The notes beneath the pieces are model-generated. The model saw nothing but the letters and a program-made list of their open reading frames with translations. It was not told the DNA's origin and searched no databases. From Trochalopteron elliotii (lineage: Eukaryota; Chordata; Aves; Passeriformes; Leiothrichidae): DNA of 64,000 nt. This document shows positions 22,271-31,599 of this stretch, piece by piece. How positions within the stretch are numbered: position 1 is the first letter of the stretch; every line of letters starts with the position of its first letter. The stretch covers positions 94,418 through 158,417 of the forward strand of contig JANPWX010020316.1 of NCBI GenBank assembly GCA_024734555.1. Direction: 5' to 3'. Both the position numbers and the translations under genes were made by a program.

Positions 22271-22855
22271 CTACTCAGGATTTTCCATACTTGGGCCTCC
22301 TTCTGGGTCAGGGGTCTCATCAGCTTTTCTGGAAATTTCAGACTTCATTCTACACAAGCTGCGAACCATATAGAGGAAGCTCACTAGATGGAATACCAGG
22401 AAGATGGTATTTTTAACATTCAGGGGACACTGAATATTCTTTAAAAGTGATGTGACTGATTCAAAAGATACGAGGGACAGGAAAGACTGAAAAGCTTCAT
22501 CCCTTATTCCTCCTCTAACAAAGTGGGTGTAATTATTCATAAATTCCCAAAACATGCTGCTGGAACTAGGATGCATGGTAGGACAAAGAAACCATAAACC
22601 AAACATACCTGCCACAAACTCCAGTACCTTCATAAACTTCCTATAAATCATGATCACTAAACCCAACAAAATAGCAATCCTAATTTGTGCACCTCTAGTG
22701 TAAAAGCTATGTGTTAGGGACAACATTGGAGCTAATTCTGGATAAGAAAACAAGCCTAGGGACCAGAAAGGTATTAGAACCTCAAAGAAACCTAGGGAAC
22801 AGAAATACAGCAAGGACTCTATTCCAAGAGACATTAGGGATTCAAGGGGCAACAT
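22271..22855 (-). CDS. Hydrophobic pre-gag ORF of ERVL B, function unknown
   Basis: Between the primer site and gag, 18 bases upstream of the gag ATG, is an open frame of 194 codons from ATG 22855 (207 if read from an upstream GTG at 22894). I do not recognise the protein. It has four hydrophobic segments, in the 207-residue numbering at about 28-50, 71-84, 89-104 and 163-178, and a charged, proline/glutamate-rich tail (ADETPDPEGGPSMENPE). An N-Y-T glycosylation sequon lies at residue 121. The same frame is open over its full length in provirus C (29341-29925), although C is hypermutated. Its place before gag in an env-less element is odd. Coding is not proven: conservation between two close copies may only reflect recent ancestry. 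Confidence 0.55.
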   Translation of the reverse strand: MLPLESLMSLGIESLLYFCSLGFFEVLIPFWSLGLFSYPELAPMLSLTHSFYTRGAQIRIAILLGLVIMIYRKFMKVLEFVAGMFGLWFLCPTMHPSSSSMFWEFMNNYTHFVRGGIRDEAFQSFLSLVSFESVTSLLKNIQCPLNVKNTIFLVFHLVSFLYMVRSLCRMKSEISRKADETPDPEGGPSMENPE

Positions 22856-22929
22856 GGCTACTCTATCCCCACACAAAGAACAACCAAAATGCACTCAATA
22901 ATCAATACAAGTTTTTTCCACTCTCTCGA

Positions 22930-22947
22930 GCCCCACGTTGGGCACCA
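22930..22947 (-). other. Primer binding site of provirus B, tRNA-Lys type
   Basis: TGGTGCCCAACGTGGGGC on the minus strand is complementary to the 3' end of lysine tRNA (CUU type) with one mismatch (T for C at position 4). The site begins 11 bases after the LTR end rather than the usual 2-3. Confidence 0.8.
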
Positions 22948-22958
22948 ATATTACTATA

Positions 22959-23632
22959 TGTCTTGGTTTAGGGCAAATTTGGGAGGAAATCTCCGAATGG
23001 GGTTCTTCTGGAAAGAAAATCCAAACAGCCCCTCCCCCCAGCCGGTCCAGGAAGAGAACTCCGTCAGAGAAGAGTGGAAAAAAACCTATTTATTTAACAA
23101 ACAAAATGCCCACAAGCATAAAGAATGAATAATAATAATAATAACAATAATAATAATATGGAACAATAAAACCTCTTGCTGCTCCGAAGAGAGATGGCAA
23201 AACTGAGAGTCCGTGCCAGGAGTCTGTTTATCAGTTCCAGTTCTTTCGGTGCTGGAAAATGCCGAGTCCCGGCTTGGTGGGCCACGGATGCAAGATCCCG
23301 GTGCTCCCCTGCGTTTTTCAGTCCAGAGCAGATCTAAACAGTCCCAAAGAAAAAAAAGGGAAATAAAACAGTCCAGGAAAGCTTCTTTGCCTCAGCTAGC
23401 TAGACTAACAAAGGGAAGAAAAAACTCTCTCTAGCTGCCATCCGTGCATCTGACGAAGAAGAAAAAAAAAACCACACAGTCCCAAGGACGAGATAAGATC
23501 CTGAGGAGTGAACACTGTTTTTCAAAACAAACTGCTCGCTTCTTTCCCTGCTCACTCTCAGAACCAGTCTTAAAGGTACAGAACACAGAACAGACGATGT
23601 GGAGATAGTGGTGTCATAGTCACCCTAAAACA
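22959..23632 (-). repeat. 5' LTR of provirus B
   Basis: Near-identical to the 3' LTR at 16837-17519. It begins TGTTTTAGGG on the minus strand at 23632 and ends CCAAGACA at 22959. The AATAAA and the (AAT)n microsatellite (about 23128-23158) are in the same positions. Confidence 0.9.
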
Positions 23633-23930
23633 ACCCCATTGGTTCTATTTTACCCCAGCCAATTGGTCTGTTTTGGATCTTTCCCCTGATTGATCTCTTT
23701 CCCAGTTCCTTTCCCCATTGGTCAAGTTGTGAAACCCCACCCCTAGCTACCCTATATAATCCCTCTCCCCTGGGACCAGGGGGTTCTTTCCCTGTGGGCT
23801 TTGTGGAATAAAGAAGCTTTCCTGGAGATCGGAAAGACCCCATCGCACTTTTACTCCTGCATCACCTGGGGTGGCAAATGCAGTTCTGCTGTTCAGACAG
23901 CCTCACGAAGAGCAAATCACTTTGCGCCTA
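23633..23930 (+). repeat. Middle piece of an older plus-strand LTR hosting both ERVLs
   Basis: Between proviruses B and C lies 298 bp with repeated ATTGGT boxes, CTATATAATCC near 23751 and GGAATAAAG near 23806, the layout of an LTR promoter and polyA signal in plus orientation. B interrupts it on the left at ACCCC and C on the right at GCCTA. Continuation is expected left of 16836 and right of 30714. Confidence 0.65.
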
Positions 23931-24608
23931 TGTTTTGGTTTAGGGTAAATTTGGGAGGAAATTTCTGAATGGGGTTTTTTTGAAAAGTAAATTTAAACAG
24001 TTTTTCCCCCCAGCAGGTCCGGGGAAAGAACTTTTTTAAAGAAGAGTGGAAAAAACTCTGTTTATTTAACAAACAAAATGCTCACAAGCATAAAGAATGA
24101 ATAATAATAATAACAATAACAATAATAATAATATGAAACAATAAAACTTCTCGCTGCTCTGAAGAGAGATGGCAAAACTGAGAGTCCGTGCTAGGAGTCT
24201 GTTTATTAGTCCCTTCAGTGCTGGAAAATGCCGAGTCCTGGCCCGGTGGGCCACGGGTGCAAGATCCTGGTGTTCTTCTGGGTTTTTCAGTTCAGAGCAG
24301 ATTTAAACAGTCCCAAAGAAAAATAAAATAGTAAAAAAAAAAAAGGTCAGGAAAGCTTCTTTGCTTCAGCTAGCTAGACTAACAAAGGGGAAAAAAACCT
24401 CTCTCTAGCTGCCCTCCGTGCATCTGACGAAGGACAAAAAAAAACCCACACAGTCTCAAGGACAAGAGCAGATTCAGAGGAGTGAGTTTGTTTCTCAAAA
24501 CAAACTGCGTGCTTCTTCTTTCACTGCTCACTCTCAGAACCAGTCTTAAAGGTACAGAACACAGAACAGACGATTTGGGCATACAGGCATCATAGTCACC
24601 TTAGGACA
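23931..24608 (-). repeat. 3' LTR of provirus C
   Basis: Same family and borders as B's LTRs. Its R-U5 side (23940-24020) carries several C-to-T changes on the plus strand; the U3 side (24100-24608) is close to the family sequence. Confidence 0.88.
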
Positions 24609-24622
24609 TTCCACCCTTTATC
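24609..24622 (-). other. Polypurine tract of provirus C
   Basis: GATAAAGGGTGGAA on the minus strand next to the LTR start; it differs from B's tract by one G-to-A. Confidence 0.7.
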
Positions 24623-24809
24623 ACTATATTGTTAACTTATCAAAACTAATTGAATTTTAACTTTACAAACACACATTATGCATGCATATATTTATATAAA
24701 AACAATATACAGCTATATACAGACAATGGCAGTGACATTCAATAAAAAGTGATATGTACACATGGTTTTTATTTAACAATTAGATTTTTTTGAGGTACAC
24801 ATTGTGTTG

Positions 24810-27800
24810 TTTTATTTTTTTGTATTATTTATTATGTATAACTTGGTTTTTGAGTAAAGACAATTTCACGGATGGGTTTGTTTGTACTTGAGGTGGATTT
24901 GATTTAAACTGTTTTTTTAACAAACTTTTTGTATGTACTATAGGGATTTTATTTTTATTTATTGTATGCAGGAGCTTAGACTGGGCAGGGCCTGCTTTGT
25001 TGGTGGAACTTTGGGTGTTAACTAATTAGGTGGCTTTTGCTAGATGCTGTTTTTAGTTCTTGAAAGATTTTTTCCTTAATGTTTTTAAGGTGGTTTTTAA
25101 CAGTTTATTGAATTTTTTTACTTTTTCAGCAGCTGGTGCATGGTAGGGGATATGGTACACTTAATGTTATGTTTTTTAGCTCAGGTATTTATAAGGTTAT
25201 TTTTGAAATGAGTTTTGTTGTTTGATTTAATTTTTTCAGGGGTATTATGCTTTTAGAGAACTTGCTTTTTAAGGCTTAGAATGGTGTTAAGGGTTGTAGC
25301 ATGAGGTACAGGGTAGGTTTCTAGCCACCCTGTGGTGGCTTTTACTATTGTGAGCACGTAGTGCTTACTTTGATGTGTTTGGGGTAATTTGATATAATTA
25401 ATTTGCTAGGTTTTTTTATACTTATATTTGGACTACTGTTTATTGTATTATAGGGGCTTTATTTGTTTGGTTTGCTTGATTGCAGCACATGTGTTACAGT
25501 TATGAATAATTTGAGAAATACTGTTTATAGTTAGGTTTATTTCTTGGTTTTGTGTTTATTTATAGGTGGCATTTTTGCTTTGATGACTTGAGGTATTATG
25601 AGCTCATTGAGCTAGGAATAATTTTTTTTGTGTTGCTAATTTAAGTTTATTTTTGACATTTTTATTTTTGTAGCTTGATTTATTTGTTTATTGTTTTTGT
25701 GTTTTTTATTAGCTTTATTTTTGGGGACATGGGTATTTATATGATGGATTTTTATAGGTAGTTTTTTTATTTGAGTGGTAATGTTTTTTTATTTTTCGGT
25801 AGCTTAAATTGGTTTTTTTTTACCCTATTAGTTAGCTTTTTTTTATTTTTTTAACTATTTTTATAAAGCATTGGTTGCTATTTATGAATTAGTATAGAGG
25901 TAGAGCTTTGGTTATTTTTTTTTTTTAGCAATGTTTAGGGTTAATTGAATAGTTTTGAGTTTAGTAAGTTGGTTTGATTCACTATTTTTTTCAGTGGTTT
26001 TAGCGACTTGTTGTGTGGGGCTCCACACAGCTGCTTTTTATTTTTGGTTTATTTTTACTATGCGACAGGAACTGTCAGTGAAAAGAGCGTAGGGTGTTTT
26101 TTTTGCTGGCAGTTGGTTGTATGGTGGAGCTTTTTTAGTACGTGTTACTGGTTTTTGTTTTTATTTGTGAGATTAAAGTTTTTATTTTTAGGTTAATTTG
26201 TAATTATTTTTAAAATTTCAGGGTAATTCAGTTTTTTAATACGGGCGTGCTGTGTGATGACAGCAATTTACTTACTTTGTGTAGCATTGGTGGCATGGTG
26301 GGTAGAGGGAACTTCTGCTTTAAACATTTATTTTAGTACTGGTAGTTGGGGTGCCAGGAGGAGTTGTGTTTTAGTGTTTATTACTTTTGAGGTAGCTTGG
26401 ACTTTTTTATAGGCTGTTAAAATTTTTTTCTTTGTGGGAGTATAATTGGTTTCAGACTTTTTGTAATTTTGGTTTTAGAATTTCAATGGTTGTTTTTGAG
26501 TTTTTCCAGGTACTTTTTGTTAAAGACTTTAGGACAGACTATGGTTTTTGGCTGCAGAGTAGAGTACATTTTTTATATTTGGTTTTGTTTTGATTGGGCT
26601 AAGGGCTACTGCATGAGTGATTTTTTGCTTGATCTGGGTAAAGGTGTGTTGTTGTTTAGGGTTTTAGTAGAAAGTGGTTTTTTTGCGGGTTACTAGGTAG
26701 AGAGGACTTACAATTTGGTTGTACTCAGGGATATGCATTTTTTAAAAACTTATGGCACTTAGGAAAGCTTGTGTTTTTTTTTTGTTGGTAGGTGGAGACA
26801 TTGCTTTGATTTTGTTGATGACATCAGTAGGAATTTGACGCTGTTTATCTTTTTACTTAATTCTCAGGAACTGGATTTTTTGAGCAGGTTTCTTAACTTT
26901 GCTTTTTTTGATAGTGAATTTAGCTTTCAGCAGAATCCGGATTTTTTTTTTTTTCTTAAACACTTCAGCTGCAGTATTCTTTTACACAATGATGTTATTG
27001 ATGTACTGCAGATGTTTTGGAGTTTCATTTTTTTTTAGTGTAGTTTGAATTAGTTTATGGGAGATGGTAGGACTGTGCTTCTACCTCTGGGGCAATTGGT
27101 TTTAAGTGTATTGCACACTTTTTCATGTAAAGGCAAACTGAGGTTTGCATTCTGCTGTTAAAGGAATGGAGAAAAATGCATTAGTAATGTTAATAGTGGT
27201 GTACTACTTTGCTGCTTTGGACTTTAGCTTGTACTGGAGCTTCAACATGTTTGGTACAGCAGCGCTCAGCAGTGGAGTTACTTTATTTAAGGTACGATAG
27301 TTTACAGTTAATTTCTATTTTTTTTTAGATTTATGCACAGGCTAGATGGGGCTGTTGAAGGGTGAGTGGGTTTTGCTGACTACTTTTTGGCTTTTTAGCT
27401 TGCGAATCATCTTGTGGATGGGGATTACAGCATCTTGAGTTGTTTTATACTGTTGGCGATGCACTGTTGAAGTGGCAATTGGCACTTGTTGCTTTTTTTC
27501 TTTTAGAAGTTTTACAGCAGATGGGTTTTTTGATAGTTTAGGCAAGGTGTTCAATTGCTTAACACTCTTTATTACTACAGTTGCTATTTCAAACGCTCAC
27601 TTGAATTTTTTTGGGTCTTTGAAATACTCATTTCGGAGGTAGTTTATGTTTAGAATGTATGGGGCCTCTGGGCCAGTTGCAATAGGGTGCTTTTTTTACT
27701 CATTTTTAGTTAGACTAACATTAGTTTTTATTACAGTAAAATTTTGTGATTTCCCTGTTACACTAGCGATAGAGACAGATTCTGCTATTACATGTGTTGA

Positions 27801-27938
27801 TGGAATTAATGTGCACTGTGCACCAGTATTGACTAAGGGTTTATATTTTTGTGGTTTAGATGTGCTAGGTTAATGAATTTACACAGTTTAAAAAACACGG
27901 TTGTTTCTAGCCTCTACCTGGCTAGAGGCTGGGCCCCT
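24810..27938 (-). pseudogene. pol: pol of provirus C, hypermutated
   Basis: Colinear with B's pol but closed by many stops, because tryptophan codons read TGA/TAG and glycines or glutamates read as arginine, lysine or serine on the viral strand. Only short frames remain, such as the RT N-terminal piece 27554-27342 (KTHSPFNSP). The protease active-site aspartate reads asparagine (N-T-G; codon AAT at 27830-27828), a G-to-A change. Confidence 0.85.
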
Positions 27939-27941
27939 CTA
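27909..27941 (-). promoter_or_regulatory. Gag-pol readthrough-type hairpin, unedited in provirus C
   Basis: TAG (27941-27939), spacer AGGGGCCC and hairpin AGCCTCTA-GCCAGG-TAGAGGCT (27930-27909) are identical to B, whereas the flanking bases on both sides carry C-to-T changes. The stem would be double-stranded in single-stranded cDNA, which could shield it from a deaminase. Confidence 0.6.
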
Positions 27942-29322
27942 AACTTGGTTATTCGTCTGTCCCTGGGTGACTGGAGTTACTTCTTTTTTAGTGGAACTTC
28001 TTTTCTGAGTTTTGTTACTTAACAATTCACGCAGCTGTTGTGTTAGATTATCGGTAGATTTTTTATTTTATCTTTTTATATTTTTTTTACAATCACACAG
28101 GAGGGACTACAGCTTACGTTGTGGGATGCCCCCTCCCTCTCTATCTGGGGAACGTTTGTGTTTGGCTTTAGAACTTTTGACTTGTACTGTTGAGATTTGG
28201 AGAAAGATTTTTTTCATTTTTTTAATTTTATCTCTGAGTGTATGGTGATTTTTTTCTATTTTGCTTTCTAATTTTTGCAGACGGGTTTCCACGGCTGTGA
28301 TTCTGGCATGTGTTGGGTTATGCACAGCATTTGCATATGCTTGAAGTTTTTTTGTTATATTTAGCACGCTCTCCCCCATGTCGTCCCCCTTCATTATTGC
28401 TAAAGAAGAAGAGTATTCTTGTGGTTCAAGTTGTACAAGTTTTTGTTACATTACAGGTGTACATGGTACTAAGTTTGGGTTTTTAGTGTTTATGTTATCT
28501 GAGAAGATAATTTCTGTTACTGTTATTTTTTTCAAGTGCCGAATTTCTTGTTTTATGGTTTTTTACTGGGTTTGCTGCATATAGAGATTGTCTGCACATA
28601 GATATCTTTGTGCTACACTTTTTAGGATCCGTTCCCAGAGACTGTAAGGGGTAGCTCCCCTTATTATTTTTTGGTTGATAACTGGATTATGTGACAGGGA
28701 TTTTAAATGCTTTGCTTTAGTGTTGTTCAGAATTGTAGCTTTACTTGCAGCATCTCAAAGATGGACTAACTAACTGATTATAGATTTATCTGGTTGTTGA
28801 GTGTAATTTTTTTTTAGGCTTTGAAGGTCCTTCAGAGAGAAGGACTCAATAGTGGCTCCTGATCGTGTGCCAGTGGGTTGGACATTTGACTTTGTGTTAG
28901 CTGGTTGGACTCTTGATTTTGTGTTAGTTTGGTTGGCTTTTGATTGGGTGTTAGTTGGTTGGATGTTTGGGTGTCGTCGGGAGGCATCGTTGAGGGTTTT
29001 TCACTTGGATTATTGTTTGTTGGTTGATTTTTTTTTGTGCTTGCTTCTTTGCCCTAGCAACTGCCAGGGGCTTAGGCTCACTGTCTGGTTTAGCTGCTGA
29101 TTTATTTTTCTGGCTCCCTGCCTCTATCTGCTGCTTTACTTTATCTAGCAGTGTGCGGTAAGCATATGCCAGGGCTCAGCTTATTGCAACAATTTTTTTG
29201 TCTTTGGAATTATCTTGGTATTTCTTTTTCAAGTATTTTCCCACCTCAGCTGGGTTCTGAATGTGTTTATATGGAAAATCCCAGGCTATAGGGTTAGAAA
29301 ATTTTTTCAGGGTTTGGCTCAT
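27942..29322 (-). pseudogene. gag: gag of provirus C, hypermutated except its N-terminus
   Basis: ATG at 29322, colinear with B's gag. The first part (to about 29241) is identical to B. At the place of B's private TAG it has CAG, so the N-terminal region reads through. From about 29060 leftward the frame is broken by G-to-A changes. A readable island 28394-28107 keeps the coiled-coil-like stretch (VETRLQKLESKIEKNHH) with several G/E-to-S/K changes, ending at a purine-rich tract that stayed unedited. Confidence 0.82.
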
Positions 29323-29340
29323 ATTTTCTCATTTTTCACT

Positions 29341-29925
29341 CTACTCAGGATTTTCCATACTTGGGCCTCCTTCTGGGTCAGGGGTCTCATCAGCTTTTCT
29401 GGAAATTTCAGACTTCATTCTACACAAGCTGCGAACCATATAGAGGAAGCTCACTAGATGGAATACCAGGAAGATGGTATTTTTAACATTCAGGGGACAC
29501 TGAATATTCTTTAAAAGTGATGTGACTGATTCAAAAGATACGAGGGACAGGAAAGACTGAAAAGCTTCATCCCTTATTCCTCCTCTAACAAAGTGGGTGT
29601 AATTATTCATAAATTCCCAAAACATGCTGCTGGAACTAGGATGCATGGTAGGACAAAGAAACCATAAACCAAACATACTTGCCACAAGCTCTAGTACCTT
29701 CATAAACTTTTTATAAATTATGATTACTAAACTCAACAAAATAGCAATCCTAATTTGTGCACTTCTAGTGTAAAAGCTATGTGTTAGGGACAACATTGGA
29801 GCTAGTTTTGGATAAGAAAACAAGCCTAGGGACCAGAAAGGTATTAGAACCTTAAAGAAACTTAGGGAACAGAAATACAGCAAGGACTTTATTTTAATAG
29901 ACATTAGGGATTCAAGGGGCAACAT
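29341..29925 (-). CDS. Hydrophobic pre-gag ORF of ERVL C
   Basis: Same frame as 22271-22855 in B and open over the same length, with identical C-terminal half. In the N-terminal third the differences are of the type G-to-S, E-to-K, D-to-N and R-to-K, all explained by G-to-A on the viral strand. The four hydrophobic segments persist. Survival of the frame may owe to its C-terminal half lying in an unedited block. Confidence 0.5.
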   Translation of the reverse strand: MLPLESLMSIKIKSLLYFCSLSFFKVLIPFWSLGLFSYPKLAPMLSLTHSFYTRSAQIRIAILLSLVIIIYKKFMKVLELVASMFGLWFLCPTMHPSSSSMFWEFMNNYTHFVRGGIRDEAFQSFLSLVSFESVTSLLKNIQCPLNVKNTIFLVFHLVSFLYMVRSLCRMKSEISRKADETPDPEGGPSMENPE

Positions 29926-29999
29926 GGTTACTTTATTTCCACACAAAGAACAACCAAAATGCACTCAATAATTAATACAAGTTTTTTCCACTCTCTCGA

Positions 30000-30017
30000 G
30001 CCCCACGTTGGGCACCA
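30000..30017 (-). other. Primer binding site of provirus C, tRNA-Lys type
   Basis: Identical to B's site, again 11 bases after the LTR end. It is unedited although the neighbouring leader has changes. Confidence 0.8.
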
Positions 30018-30028
30018 ATATTACTATA

Positions 30029-30194
30029 TGTCTTGGTTTAGGGCAAATTTGGGAGGAAATCTCCGAATGGGCTTCCTCTGAAAAGTAAATCAAAACAGCC
30101 CCTCCCCCCAGCAGGTCCGGGGAAAGAACTCTTTCAAAGAAGAGTGGAAAAAACTCTGTTTATTTAACAAACAAAATGCCCACAAGCATAAAGA

Positions 30195-30240
<46 letters not shown>

Positions 30241-30713
30241 TGAAACAATAAAACTTCTCGCTGCTCTGAAGAGAGATGGCAAAACTGAGAGTCCGTGCTA
30301 GGAGTCTGTTTATTAGTCCCTTCAGTGCTGGAAAATGTCAAGTCTCGGCCTGGTGGGCCACGGGTGCAAGATCCCGGTGTTCTTCTGGGTTTTTCAGTTC
30401 AGAGCAGATTTAAACAGTCCCAAAGAAAAATAAAATAGTAAAAAAAAAAAAGTTCGGGAAAGCTTCTTTGCTTCAGCTAGCTAAACTAACAAAAGAGAGA
30501 AAAAACCTCTCTCTAGCTGCCCTCCGTGCATCTGACAAAAAACAAAAAAAAAACACAGTCTCAAGGACAAGAGCAGATTCAGAGGAGTGAGTTTGTTTCT
30601 CAAAACAAACTGCGCGCTTCTTCTTTCCCTGCTCACTCTTAAAACTAGTTTTAAAAGTACAAAACACAAAACAAACAATTTGAAAATACAAGCATCATAG
30701 TCACCTTAAAACA
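30029..30713 (-). repeat. 5' LTR of provirus C, with changes of both polarities in U3
   Basis: Same family and borders. It contains an uninterrupted (AAT)n run at about 30196-30240. In 30640-30713, next to the outer end, the plus strand shows G-to-A as well as C-to-T relative to B and to C's own 3' LTR (for example cagaacacagaacag reads caaaacacaaaacaa). Confidence 0.88.
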
Positions 30714-31077
30714 GCCTAAGGGTGCACAAAGAACTGAATCACTCTCCGCCTGAGAGTGCCTGTGCCTCTGTCAATCTAGGTGTCTTTTTAAAGACACTTC
30801 TAGCGAGGAAGGTTGAGGCACCTTCACCACCGTACCAGACCACAGCAATAAAGTTCTGATGCTTGAAGCCTTCTTCGGTGTCAGTTGTATCTCCTCCATC
30901 AACTAGTCACATGTCACTGTTTATGTTTGGCAATATGTTGATGAGACACTGATAGTAGTCATTGATCCATTGGGGTTTATATTCTCTGTGCTTCTCTTGG
31001 TGACTTTGCACAAGCTTTAGAGATCCCAAGGAATGTCTCCATCTCTGTACCTGTGACCTCTCCCAGGTTGCTGACAT
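30714..31077 (+). repeat. Right piece of the LTR hosting provirus C, then unassigned sequence
   Basis: Starts with the duplicated GCCTA and carries CAATAAAG near 30847 in plus orientation. From about 30900 on no LTR feature is recognisable. Confidence 0.45.
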
Positions 31078-31599
31078 TGTTGCCCGATACCCAGAGTAAA
31101 ACACAAACCAACGGAGTTGATTTATGCGGTGCTTTATTCGGGCCCGGGGACCTGAGGACTAGCGTCCCAAGTCAGGATCCCGAAGACCCTCATTTTACAA
31201 TCAGCTTTTATATCCTTTTGCAACTGATTACTTCATTAGTGTACGTGCAAAACCCCACATCCCAAGTTACAATAGATACATATATCTCTCAAATTACACT
31301 CCTTGAAGCCATAAATTTCACATGGTTGTCTGCTCCAAGACTATGGTTTAGCTTCTGTGGTTAAACTCCCACCACCAGATACCTATTGCTATGTTATACT
31401 TTAACTTAATCTCATGGAAACATCTAACAGTTTCTACCTGTTCTGTACTTAGCTAAGCCTTTTAAGTCTCAGGAACCTCAGTACATTCCCATGGCACATT
31501 CCCAGGATTCGGGCCTACTTCTAACAGGGCAATCTTCAAGCGTTAGCATAACTACTACTACTACATTATTTAATTTCTTCCAACTCCCCTTTGGTAACA
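31078..31599 (-). mobile_element. Solo LTR of the provirus E family
   Basis: 522 bp that match, in reverse complement, the LTRs of provirus E (54736-55259 and 63480-64000), from TGTTACCAAAGG (at 31599) to GGGCAACA (at 31078). It is bounded by a 4-bp duplication ACAT (31074-31077 and 31600-31603). No internal sequence, so it is a recombination product. It also fixes the 3' end of the family's LTR, which in E's own 3' copy lies beyond the window. Confidence 0.92.

Larger units (their letters stand above)
16837..23632 (-). mobile_element. Provirus B: full-length ERVL (class III), no env
   Basis: 6,796 bp bounded by a perfect 5-bp duplication ACCCC (16832-16836 and 23633-23637), as expected for ERVL. 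Minus-strand order: 5' LTR, tRNA-Lys-type primer site, an extra hydrophobic ORF, gag, pol, polypurine tract, 3' LTR. There is no env, as usual in ERVL, and no dUTPase after integrase. gag and pol lie in one frame divided by a TAG. Damage is modest: a few in-frame stops and one frameshift in pol. It is the sister of provirus C and the best local reference for C's mutations. Confidence 0.92.
23931..30713 (-). mobile_element. Provirus C: hypermutated ERVL, sister of B
   Basis: 6,783 bp bounded by a perfect 5-bp duplication GCCTA (23926-23930 and 30714-30718). Layout is identical to B. The plus strand is extremely T-rich because most Cs of B read T in C; on the viral strand this is G-to-A. In 24804-24893 against 17719-17804 I count about 17 C-to-T and no G-to-A. 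Many changes are outside CpG, so ordinary methyl-CpG decay does not explain them. The changes are dense from integrase to mid-gag, sparse around the gag start and moderate in the LTRs. No gene in it except the pre-gag frame remains open. Confidence 0.92.

Noticed and set aside
24780..29060. T-rich low-complexity or A/T-isochore region
   Set aside because: It aligns base by base with provirus B; the T-richness comes from C-to-T changes within one element, not from simple repeats.
24780..29060. Ordinary methyl-CpG decay as explanation for provirus C
   Set aside because: Most changed Cs are not in CpG, the opposite strand is spared, and the equally nested neighbour B is not affected.
30196..30240. 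(AAT)n microsatellite as an independent feature of interest
   Set aside because: Shorter or interrupted versions exist at the same place in the other LTRs of the family; it is an internal LTR microsatellite.
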